Below are positions 1-10,900 of a stretch of 64,000 nucleotides of DNA, piece after piece. Numbering within the stretch: the first letter of the stretch is position 1; each line of letters opens with the position of its first letter. The notes beneath the pieces are model-generated. The model had not been told where the DNA came from. It ran no database searches and saw only the letters and a list, made by a program, of their open reading frames with translations. A program made the translations under genes and the position numbers. This DNA comes from Cordylochernes scorpioides (Eukaryota > Arthropoda > Arachnida > Pseudoscorpiones > Chernetidae). Location of the stretch: assembly GCA_030710605.1 (NCBI GenBank), contig CP092863.1, positions 141,066,472 through 141,130,471 of the forward strand, written 5' to 3'.

Positions 1-30
1 ACTTAGTGTAGGTAGACATAATATAGCCAC

Positions 31-963
31 GTTTGGAATGTAGATAGTGTAGGATCTGGTGACGATTTTGAGGAAAATATTTGGAAAAAGATAAAAAGAG
101 AGATAGATATCACGGATTTAGGAGCTGCAAAAAACTTTCTTGGAATGGAATTTGAATATAGGGATGATAGCATTTTTATAAATCAAAAGAAATATATTGA
201 AGAAATATTGGAAGCCTATAATTTGCATGATTGTAATCCTTCGAAAACTCCGTTATGCATTTCTACAAATTATGATTTATTTGAGAATAGTAAATCGATT
301 GATCAAAAATACTATCAAGAAATTGTTGGAAAGTTGATTTACATAGCAACTAGAACAAGACCGGGCATATGTAATGCTATAAGCAATATGAGTAGATTTA
401 ATAAAGATCCTAGAGAGGTTCACATGAATGGATTGAAGAAAATATTAAGATATTTAAAGGGAACTATGAACTATGAATTGATCTACTCTAGGGGAGATTC
501 AAGTGTTGTAACTTATACTGATGCGAGTTGGGACAGAACAGCTGATGCGAGATCGTATTCTGGTTTTGTTATAGAAATGGGAAACAATTAACTTAATTGG
601 AAGAGTAATAAGCAAAGATCTGTTGCCTTGTCAACTGCAGAGAGTGAATTGGAAGCCTTATCTGAAGGAATTAAAGAATTAATTTGGACGCGTAACATCA
701 TTAGAGAAATGAAGATTAGTTTGAAAGATCAAATTACTGTTTATTGTGACAGCCGGAATGCCATATCTATGATTGAGTAAAAAAATATGAAAGCAAGTAC
801 GAAGTACTTTAATAGAAAGTGTCACTTCATAAGACAAATTGTGGAAGATGAAGAAATTGAAGTTTTGCATATCCCTTCAGAGGAAATGAAAGCGGACCAT
901 CTCACCAAGAGTGTGGATGCTGTCAAGATTAAGAACTGCCTAAGTGGTGGAGTTATTTTTTGA
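31..963 (+). pseudogene. copia retrotransposon pol, C-terminal part (RT end and RNase H)
   Basis: This is the 3' end of a Ty1/copia-type polyprotein. The frame carries the copia hallmark DLGAAKNFLGMEF (about 115-153), then a KTPL segment, then YTDASWDRTADARSYSGF, the start of the RNase H domain. After a stop at 589-591 the same frame continues with STAESELEALSEG, the conserved copia RNase H block, and after a second stop at 778-780 with HIPSEEMKADHLTK, the usual C-terminal block. RNase H would degrade the RNA strand during reverse transcription. Two in-frame stops make this copy inactive. The 5' part lies outside the window. A polypurine tract and a 3' LTR follow directly, so this is the end of a full-structure element and not a random fragment. 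Confidence 0.9.
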
Positions 964-983
964 GGAATGAAAATTGAAAATTT

Positions 984-993
984 GAAGGGGAGA
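984..993 (+). other. polypurine tract of the copia element
   Basis: The purine run GAAGGGGAGA lies just 5' of the LTR start. In LTR retroelements this site primes plus-strand DNA synthesis, and its position just upstream of TGTTG supports the LTR boundary chosen. Confidence 0.6.
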
Positions 994-995
994 TT

Positions 996-1243
996 TGTTG
1001 ATGTTTATAATTTAAAATATTCATTTTCATTCTATGATTTAATTAATCTGTGAACTAATTTATTCTGTGGTGTTGTATGTATATAAATATGTGTATTTCT
1101 TTGAGTAGGAGTGGGAGATAGTATTTGAGGAGACGTTAAAGTGTAAGAGTATTTAGTTTTAATTATAGTCATTGTTTTTTTGTGCCTTCAATAAAGAAGT
1201 TTTAAGTTTTAATAGAGACTAATTTATTAAGATTCTCCCAACA
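996..1243 (+). repeat. 3' LTR of the copia element (248 bp)
   Basis: The segment starts TGTTG and ends CAACA, a perfect 5-bp terminal inverted repeat with TG/CA ends. It contains a TATA-like stretch near 1078 and an AATAAA polyadenylation signal at 1190-1195. It follows a polypurine tract and pol. Its right end abuts the reverse-transcriptase frame of a minus-strand LINE, so the copia element is inserted in that LINE. The left LTR is outside the window, so the target duplication cannot be checked. Confidence 0.75.
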
Positions 1244-3225
1244 AATAGATCATTCATTATGATGTTCCAAATTGTCGGAGATAAGGGTCCTCCTTGCGGA
1301 CATCCTTTACTTAGTTTTTTGGTGAATTCATTCGTAGAGTACCTAAATCTTATCTTCCGGTTAGTGAAGTAGGATTTCATGAGTTTTATTATTGATGCTG
1401 GTATATTATCCTCATCGAGTCTTTTTATCACCATTGGCCACCAGGTATTGTCAAAAGCTCCACTAATATCTATTGCAATTATAGCCGTATACTCCTTGGC
1501 TTTGTGTTCTAATGCAGTGTGAATTATTTCAGTTAATGCAGTTATGGTAGATCGAGATTTTGTAAATCCATGTTGACGATTACTGAATAATTTCATTTCC
1601 TCGTAGAATTTGATGATTTTGTTGTTTATTATTCTTTCAAAAATTTTTGAAAGATTTGAATTTAGACATAGAGGTCGATAGCTGACACAATATTTATAAT
1701 CGGATTTACCCGGCTTTGGAATGATCAGCGTCTCTGCTCTTTTCCATTCATCAGGAAAGTAACTCATATCCAGACACTTCTGGTAGATTTTAGTTAATAG
1801 TGGTACCGCGAATTGTTTTGCGTGTATTATCATATTATTAGAAATGTTATCTATTCCTGGAGATTTTTTCGGATGCAATTTTTCAATAATAGCATTTACT
1901 TCATTGATTGTGATTATTGGTTCTGTTGTGTTCGAAAGTCTTAATGCATATTTCCTTATATTTGTATGTGTATTCTTATCTTCACCTGGGTTGTCATCAG
2001 GAAATAGAGTGGCTATTAATTCCTCAGTTTTCTGTTGTTGTTCTTGATATGTGTTTGTTTCTAATATTTGTAGTTGTTTATTCGAGTTACCTCTTAATTT
2101 TTTGTATATTTTGTATAAATTCCCATAAGGATTGGTCGAATTATTTTCGTCTAGAAAGGTCCTCCACGATATTCTTTTGGCCTTTTTAATCTCTCGTAAA
2201 TATTTATTTCTTGTTCTTTTAAATAATTCTATTAAATATTCTGAAGGATTCCGAGTTCGGTAATAAAGATTTCTTACATAGTGAAAGTAGGTTTTTAAAA
2301 TCTCCAGTTCTGTATTCCACCAGTTAGCTGCACCACATTTTGGAGCTACATTATATTTTAGTTTCAGTGAGGATTAGGCAGATTCAATTAGAATTTCCGA
2401 AAGTTCTTTTATTATTTGATCAACCTTTTCTGGTGTGGATATATTGACCGATAAGCTTTCAAACTTTTTCTTGTCAGCGTCATTCACATTCTGTGTAAAT
2501 CTTGGCCAATCTGTTTTTTTCTCATTGAATTTCCAAGTTGTATATAGCGTTGTGGTTGAAAATTGTTCAGTCATACATACATCAAATAGTATCGCAACGT
2601 GATCAGATATTTGGGATATTTGTTGTGTACACCATTTCATTATAGTTGTAAGAGCTTTTTTATTTGTCAATGTTAAATCAATTACACTGGCATTCCTGCA
2701 GGTTGGTGTTTTATCATTGTGTATAATTAGATTAGTTACCTCGATAATGGGAAATAACCTATGGCCGTTATAATTTGTCTTTAAATCATACCATAGCGGA
2801 GATTTCGCATTGAAGTCTCCACATAGAATCAGAGGTGTATTCCTGAAATTGGCAACTAATTCTTTCAAAAATGATTCGTGGTCTTTGTTCATAGAGTTAG
2901 GATGTATATATATGTTAGAAATTATTAAAATTTTTGTTTTAGTGTAAACCACAATGGTTGTTGCGAAAGAATTAGTAAATTGTGTAATTAGTTTCGTTTG
3001 AAGACTACTATTATTAACAATTATAGCTGTATTTACACTTTGAGTGTTCTCTATTTGATATTTCTTAGCTGACCATGGAATAATTACTTCTCCATCAATT
3101 GTATAGGGTTCTTGTACTAAAATTATATCTGCTGTTTTAATTTCATTGGAAGAATAAAGTTAGTTTATACATATAATACTTTTCCTCGCATTTTGTTGTA
3201 CTATTTTAATCTTATTAATTTGCAT
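1244..3225 (-). pseudogene. LINE copy 1, ORF2 (endonuclease and reverse transcriptase), broken
   Basis: This is the second ORF of an R1/Jockey-like non-LTR retrotransposon. It begins near 3225 with VQQNARKS, typical of an apurinic-type endonuclease start. The endonuclease core LILCGDFNAKSPLW and HVAI follow within 2374-2952. The reverse transcriptase lies at 1244-1930, with YRPLCLNSNLSKIFERII, motif A AIDISGAFDN and motif B GCPQGGPLSPTIWN. At least two in-frame stops (about 3159 and 2371-2373) and a frame change near 1900 disable it. The catalytic YADD block and the C-terminus are missing because the copia LTR begins at 1243. It is the same family as the plus-strand copy at 55165-57925. Confidence 0.85.
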
Positions 3226-3279
3226 ATCATAAAGTTAAAAAAAAATCAGGAAAAGTGATTTTATGCAAATTAATTGTTT

Positions 3280-4010
3280 TTAATTTCTATCTCTGGACTT
3301 TGGTAATCAGTTCGTTGTATTATTAAATCAATTTGCTTACTGTAGATAGGGCATTCTCTTGAATTAGGTTTATGTTATAAATTTCTATTTTTAAAATACG
3401 GATGTTTCGAGCAGTTGCAACAATTCATATTACTTGAGCATTGGTGTTGGCCCTCCAGACCGCATTTGGTGCATTTTTTAGTATTTGGGCAGTTGTTTTT
3501 GCGATGGTTAGGGTTGAACTCAAAGCAGTTCTGGCATTGATTTACCAGTACTTTATCCCGTACTTCACAGCGTTGAATATCCGTGTATATTTTGTTGTTT
3601 TTATTGATAGTTTGGTACACTCGCGGAGAAACTCTCAACACGATGTCATGTTCTTGTCTGTTGGATTTAATAGGAAAAAGTACTTTGATTTCGTTTTCAC
3701 AGTCATTCAGTTCTGAATTCATCTCGCATAAAATAGTTGGTAAATTTACTATGTCAGTAATTTTATTGACCGATTTGATAACTACTGTTGGGTCTCGCAT
3801 CTTAGGTTTGTATATTTTACTCAAAGAATTGATTTCATCCGATTTCTTAAAACTCTCAATCAACTGATCAATGTCTTTTTCATCAGGTAATTTTATGATC
3901 GTGCCTTTCATTGTATTGATAATTTTAGTAATTTTTGCTTTATTCCCTTCCTGGCGTAGCTGTTTTACATAATCGCTTACTTTTTGGTGAATGGAAGAAA
4001 TATTTTGCAT
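3280..4010 (-). pseudogene. LINE copy 1, ORF1 (gag-like, CCHC zinc knuckles)
   Basis: This is the nucleic-acid-binding ORF1 of the LINE. The ATG is at 4010 and the frame is open for 211 codons. The C-terminal part has a knuckle-rich region beginning CQNCFEFNPNHRKNNC and continuing CTKCGLEGQHQC and NCCNCSKHP. An in-frame stop near 3375 follows NRNL, but the same frame continues with KPNSRECPIYSKQIDLIIQ, which matches the end of the second copy (ECPIYKSHIDKIIQRT). The stop is therefore a mutation and not the true end. The N-terminal half is lysine-rich with no clear motif. It sits just upstream of ORF2, as expected. Confidence 0.85.
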
Positions 4011-4139
4011 ATCGTTAGCTGTAATTATTAAAGTTTGTTCTTTGATTGCATGTCCTTCCTTATTTATACAGATATGAAGATCACAGTTTCGAATCCTGAC
4101 CGGTTCGTTTTTTTACAATTGTAGTAAATTTACTTGAAT

Positions 4140-4575
4140 TTATTATCTTATAATGCCTTCTACTTGGAATGTGTAATCTGGTAATGTATTTAATTGCAAT
4201 GCATTATCCTGTAATGGCTTGCGTCATCTCTCGGAATAAATGTAAACTAATCGGTGATTTTTAATATTACTAGAATTGGTCAAATATCCTTTCTTGATTA
4301 ATCAAGAAAAGTTAACTACATACACATTTTGAGCTGTTGACCCTCATTAGAGTTGAGCAAACTGTACGACAACGACAAAAAACTGGTCTTTTAGACATCC
4401 TGAAAAATCATGAAACAGGTATTTAAGGTCAGAAGTGCATGAGGACGCCAACAATTAGTTAATATTATAACGATTAGTTGTGTGTGTGTGGTGTGTGTAA
4501 TTTATTCCGACAGATGGCACAAGCCATCAGTAAATTTTAGTTGAACGATCAGGAGATGCCTTTTTTTTCTTAATT
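4140..4575. repeat. foldback MITE family E, diverged copy
   Basis: This is a degraded inverted repeat. The left arm has TTGCGTCATCT and the right arm the complementary ATGGCACAAGCCATC, with TTGATTAATCAAG in the centre. It matches the near-perfect foldback at 23922-24304. It lies 3' of the last visible kelch exon. Confidence 0.6.
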
Positions 4576-4745
4576 TATTCACACACACATTATCCCAGTA
4601 GAGATTTTACTTTTGTATTATTTTTTCATATATAAATATATGATATATAGACATAGTGTTCTTGGCTTTTAGACACCTCTAGAACATACACCGAAGTAAG
4701 ATCATAGGTCTAGAACCTCCCACGACAGCCCAGTAGATCCCCTAC

Positions 4746-4929
4746 CTGCCACTCTCATCCTTGCCTCCCAGCACGTAGATGGAGCCAGAGGCCACGACTG
4801 TGCCGTTGTAGACACGGGCGTGAATAAGGTCCGATATCCTGGACCACCTCTGCACTTCCAGGTTGTACATGAAGCAGGTCCGAGTGGGCGCCAGCTCCCC
4901 GCTGATGGAATCCCGCGGATCACAACCAC
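4746..4929 (-). CDS. kelch gene exon 13 (Kelch repeat), last exon found
   Basis: 184 nt; acceptor TGTCCAG, donor GGCAG|GTAGGG. It encodes GCDPRDSISGELAPTRTCFM, then YNLEVQRW, LIHARVYNGT and GSIYVLGGKDESG. This is a full Kelch blade plus the GG doublet of the next. The donor leaves 2 nt, so the gene continues. No matching next exon is visible from 1 to 4745. Confidence 0.88.
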
Positions 4930-7900
4930 CTGGACACACCCAGTTACATCTAACTGTGGTTGACAAACATTTATTTTGCTTATCCCTAGTACACGTGGTA
5001 CAGTAATCATGTTGGGTAGAAGTTGATGACTGCTTTTACTGTAAGTGCACCACAGTTCGACTTTTGCATTTACAAATATGCCAGAGCCCCGTTTGGTTAC
5101 TTACACTCGCTGGTGGGGTTGGACTTATATTTCGTTTTGGAATATAATTACAAATGTGCCAGAGCTACAGTATACAGGCCATGATATTCATGGTGGGTAG
5201 AAGTGGGCAACTGCTTTTACTGTGAGCGCACCACATGTCTACACATGAAGTTCGATTTTTCCCTTAAAAATATGCCAGAGCCACAGTGTACAGGGTACAA
5301 GCCATGATATTCATGGTGGGTAGAAGTAGGCAAAGCCACAGTGTACAGGGTACAAGCCATGATATTCATGGTGGGTAGAAGTAGGCAAATGCTTTTACTG
5401 TGGATGCACCACATGTCTACACATGTGAAAAGCAGTTCGACTTTTGTACTTACAAATCTGCCAGAGAGCCCTGTTTGTTTACTTGCACTCGCTGGTGGGG
5501 TTGGATTTTTGCAAGAATCGGGGGCCATTGGAGCATTTCTTTTCAAATAAAAAAAAAGTGCCCAATGCTGGAATCGAACCCGAGTCGTAGCAGTCGAAAA
5601 CCAACGGTTTAGACCATTCTTTCACTGACCCCTGGTGTAAAAACATAGATGGATTATGAAAATTCGAAACTATTATAGACGCGTATGATTCTTTTTAAAG
5701 GTCAAACAATTATTTATACTGCCCTTACTGCAATGAAAAATTAATGGGAGTAAGGGCAGTAGAAATAGTTTAATAATAATAATAAAAAGAATCATACGCG
5801 TCTATAATAGTTTCGAATTTTGATAACAGATGGAGCACTAATGTATCATAATACAATATTATATAAAGGTTGTTGTAACTTACCAATGACATAGAGGGTA
5901 TTGTTCAGAAGTACAAGATTGTGGTGATGTCTTGGTACTGGCATCTTGCCAGCTTGTTCCCATTTGTCATCATTCGGGTAGTACACGTGTATGGCCGTTC
6001 CTGCACACATGGGTGGATTCAGAGTTAACATGTGAGATAGAAAAAATGAAAGTGTTCCATTTTCACATCAAAATGTCTTCACAATGTAGCCTCTCGAAGC
6101 CTAAATGTGACCGATTTTTTCCTAGTTTAGAAAGCCAATATATACAATCATAGACAAGACTTAAGGAAGTTTGCAGCTGCAATGCTTTAATGCCTCAATT
6201 CTTATATATAGATGGAATGATATCGCCTTATAATTATATGGTCTGTGTGTTGTTGTTGTCATGTCCAATGAAGAGCCTCAGATGTCCCCGTGCATCTCTA
6301 TCACAGCAGTCTCAATGTCCTCTTTGTGGTTCATTGAGTTTATATGTGGTCTGTGCGTATTTTCGCTAAGTAATACCCAGACGGTTGCCACCTACCCACG
6401 GTGAGATCATCGGTCCTGAAAGGGTCCAGGCCGCCAGTAACGTAAAGCAGCGGTTGATCAGGGACTCTGAAGAAGTCCGGAGATGTGGACTTGGGACCTC
6501 CGATCTCGAACCAATCGTCGATATTGTTGAGGTAGAGGTTGGAGGCGGGGTTGGTGATCTGGAGGATGATCTTGGGGTCCAGCCACACCTGGTCGGGTTT
6601 CTTCACCATCTGACAGCACACAGCTCCTGTGGTTCCTTCATATATATATATATATATATATATGGTGTGACTACAATCATCATCTTTGTTCATCATAAGA
6701 GTCTATATATATTCAATAAAATAATCTTCTGTATTATTATTAAGGTGAAAAAAATATATATACACTCATGGACAAAACTTAAGGAAGTTGTACCTTTTAG
6801 CATGTATATCGGGATTCAGACAATAACTCTGAAAGATACACTCATGGACAAAACTTAAGGAAGTTGTACCTTTTAGCATGTATATCGGGATTCAGACAAT
6901 AACTCTGAAAGATACACTCATGGACAAAACTTAAAGAAGTTGTACCTTTTAGCATGTATATCGGGATTCAGACAATAACTCTGAAAGATACACTCATGGA
7001 CAAAACTTAAGGAAGTTGTACCTTTTAGCATGTATATCGGGATTCAGACAATAACTCTGAAAGATACACTCATGGACAAAACTTAAGGAAGTTGTACCTT
7101 TTAGCATGTATATCGGGATTCAGACAATAACTCTGAAAGATACACTCATGGACAAAACTTAAGGAGGTTGTACCTTTTAGCATGTATATCGGGATTCAGA
7201 CAATAACTCTGAAAGATACACTCATGGACAAAACTTAAGGAAGTTGTACCTTTTAGCATGTATATCGGGATTCAGACAATAACTCTGAAAGATACACTCA
7301 TGGACAAAACTTAAGGAAGTTGTACCTTTTAGCATGTATATCGGGATTTAGACAATAACTCTGAAAGATACACTCATGGACAAAACTTAAGGAAGTTGTA
7401 CCTTTTAGCATGTATATCGGGATTCAGACAATAACTCTGAAAGATACACTCATGGACAAAACTTAAGGAAGTTGTACCTTTTAGCATGTATATCGGGATT
7501 CAGACAATAACTCTGAAAGATACACTCATGGACAAAACTTAAGGAAGTTGTACCTTTTAGCATGTATATCGGGATTCAGACAATAACTCTGAAAGATACA
7601 CTCATGGACAAAACTTAAGGAAGTTGTATCTTTTAGCATGTATATCGGGATTCAGACAATAACTCTGAAAGATACACTCATGGACAAAACTTAAGGAAGT
7701 TGTATCTTTTAGCATGTATATCGGGATTTAGACAATAACTCAGAAAGATACACTCATGGACAAAACTTAAGGAAGTTGTATCTTTTAGCATGTATATCGG
7801 GATTCAGACAATAACTCTGAAAGATACACTCATGGACAAAACTTAAGGAAGTTGTATCTTTTAGCATGTATATCGGGATTCAGACAATAACTCTGAAAGA

Positions 7901-10900
7901 TACACTCATGGACAAAACTTAAGGAAGTTGTATCTTTTAGCATGTATATCGGGATTCAGACAATAACTCTGAAAGATACACTCATGGACAAAACTTAAGG
8001 AAGTTGTATCTTTTAGCATGTATATCGGGATTCAGACAATAACTTTGAAAGATACACTCATGGACAAAACTTAAGGAAGTTGTATCTTTTAGCATGTATA
8101 TCGGGATTCAGACAATAACTCTGAAAGATACACTCATGGACAAAACTTAAGGAAGTTGTATCTTTTAGCATGTATATCGGGATTCAGACAATAACTCTGA
8201 AAGATACACTCATGGACAAAACTTAAGGAAGTTGTACCTTTCAGCATGTATATCGGGATTCAGACAATAACTCTGAAAGATATTACAGTGACATTTATTG
8301 AAGACACACGAGATAACCAAGTGTGAACAAAATTGCTTCTGTCTCTTAAATAAATAAAAAAAAAAAAACAGATGACCGGCGACATCAAAATATGAAACTT
8401 CATTAAGTTTTGTCCATGAGTGTATGTCTAGTACACCATGATAATCATGGTGGGCAGTTAACAACTGCTTTTACTCTAAGTGCACCTCATATATACATAT
8501 GTGGGAACAGTTCGACCTTTGCACTTGTAAGTGTGACAAATCAATCTCCAACTTGATTATTTTCACTCACTGGAGAGGTTGAACTTTAGCAAGAATCGAA
8601 AGTCATTGAAGTAGTAATGCGAGAATCGATTCTGAGTAGTGACCGTTGAAAATCGGCGGTTTATATATCACTGCTTCACCACCACCGATTGTTTTAAAGA
8701 AGGGCGATAAATATTGAAGATTACTATTTGAAATATTCCATTATTGCTTCAATCGCCCGATTCTTGTAGAATTCCAACCCCACAAATAAGTGTAAGTAAC
8801 TAAAACGGCACACTTGTAAGTTATACATTCCAACTACATATGTAGACATGTGGTATACTTACAATAAAATCCGTCACTAACTACCAACCGTAATTATCAT
8901 GGCCTATACAATGTTTATTAGGGATTAGTAAAAATGGCCAATAGAGGGTAAAAAAAAAAGATAACTCACCAAGCTTTTGTTCATGGCCTTGCGAACTCGA
9001 GAACCCCTGAAGATAGCTTGAATCTTCATTGCTGCCTGTAGGTAACGGACCTTCATCTTATAGAAGGAACGTCGAACCCGTAGACCTTTGTAGCAAGCTT
9101 GGATCTTTGTCGCAGCGTGGTAGATCTCAGCTTGGCTGTGGTAGTAGGGGTTGTACTTGGTGTCATCCTGCACGACCGCTATCTTGTCTTCTAATTCCTC
9201 AACTCATGGATTTCTGGGGGGGGGGGGATATGTAAATATAGTTAATCTATTCTGAGGCAATAACTCGCCATCTATATAAGATATAAAATACCATAAAGTA
9301 TGTTTGCATTCATGGACAAAACTTAAGGAAGCTGTACCTTTCAGCATGTATATCGGGATTCAGACAATAACTCTGAAAGATATTACAGTCACCTTTATTG
9401 AAGACATACGAGATAACCAAGTGTGTATACACTCATGAACAAAACATGAGGAAGTTGTACCTTTTAGCATGTACCAGGTCTATTAGTATGAAACGCGAAA
9501 ATGGCCGCCAGAGGGCGCTGTGAAGCTTTATTTGAGCCGATGGTGGCGCTGTTGAAGGCGTTTTGTTTTTCGACTCACGTGGCATCAGCACACGTGCAGT
9601 TTTAGAAAAATTGAAATCGTGGAAAATTTCTGGAGCCCGTGGAAAATGGCGATTTCCGAGCCAAAAAGTGCCCATTTGCGGGAAGTTTTGTTGTTCGCCT
9701 TCAACTGGAAGAAAAGTGCCACTGAAGCCCACCGAATGCTCGAGGAAGTTTACGGCGACCACGCTCTGAGCAAATCACAGTGTTACAGGTGGTTTAAAAA
9801 ATTCCAAAGTGGCGATTTCGAACTTGATAATGAACCACGTGGAAAACCGCCCCTAAAGTTAGAGGACGCTGAACTGCAAGCTTTGTTGGATAAGGACAGT
9901 ACCCAAACGCAGGAGAAACTCGCGAAACAGCTCCAGGTGTCTCAAGGTGCTGTTTCCCTACGTTTAAACAGCCTCGGAATGACCCAAAAGCTTTCCAGAT
10001 GGATCCCCCACGAGTTGAGCGAAAGGCAGCAAGAACGACGTCTGGTAACCTGCGAAGGGCTGCTCGTCAGGCATGAAAAGAAGTCATTTTTGCACCGAAA
10101 ACATAACTTCTGATGAGAAATGGATCCACTTCAGCAATCCTACGCGCCAAAAGTCGTGGGGCCTGCCCGGCCAATTTCCAAAACAGACACCTAGGCCCAA
10201 TCGCTTCGGAAAAAAGGCAATGCTTTGCGTATGGTGGGACCAGACCGGCGTAGTATATTTCGAGCTCCTGAAAGCTCCTGTCAATACTAGTCGAAACGAA
10301 CAACAGATGCACAGTTTGAGAGAGGCGTTTATTGAAAAAAGACCGGAATGGCGTGAAAAGCACAACAAGCTGATACAGCATGACAACGCTCCAGCCCACA
10401 ACGCTACGGTGGTCAAAAACACCATAATAGACTTGGGCTGGGAACTCTTACCCCACCCGCCGTACTCACCAGACTTAGCGCCGTCGGACTACCACCTTTT
10501 CACATCTTTAGGACACGCCCTAAAAAACCAGGAATTTTCGAACTCAGACATACTCCGAAAATGGCTTGTTGACTGGTTCGACTCAAAAGGAATAGAATTT
10601 TTCAGACAAGGAATTCGAAAATTGCCTGAAAGGTGGTCCGAGTGTATAGCTAATCAGGGCAATTACTTTGAATAAATAATCTTTTGTTGTATGGAATTGG
10701 TGAACATTTGAATTCACTGAAATTTTTCGCGTTTCATACTAATAGACCTGGTATATCGGGATTCAGCCAATAAATCTGAAAGATATTACAGTGACCTTTA
10801 TTGAAGACACAAGATAACCAAGCGAAAAAAGTCTCTGTCTTCTTCTTTTTCTTTAAAAAAAAAGTACCGGCGATATCATAAACCTTCCACTTCCTTAAGT

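Noticed and set aside
4690-4745. Kelch exon 13 continuing as the terminal exon
   Set aside because: The frame stops shortly after GKDESGR, while a good donor (GGCAG|GTAGGG) precedes it, and Kelch proteins need more blades.
6385-6858. 157-codon plus-strand open frame
   Set aside because: Antisense of kelch exon 11, running on into AT repeats and the MITE-A array.
6763-8281. Regular array suggestive of CRISPR
   Set aside because: Units are contiguous with no unique spacers, and they derive from a MITE end in eukaryotic DNA.
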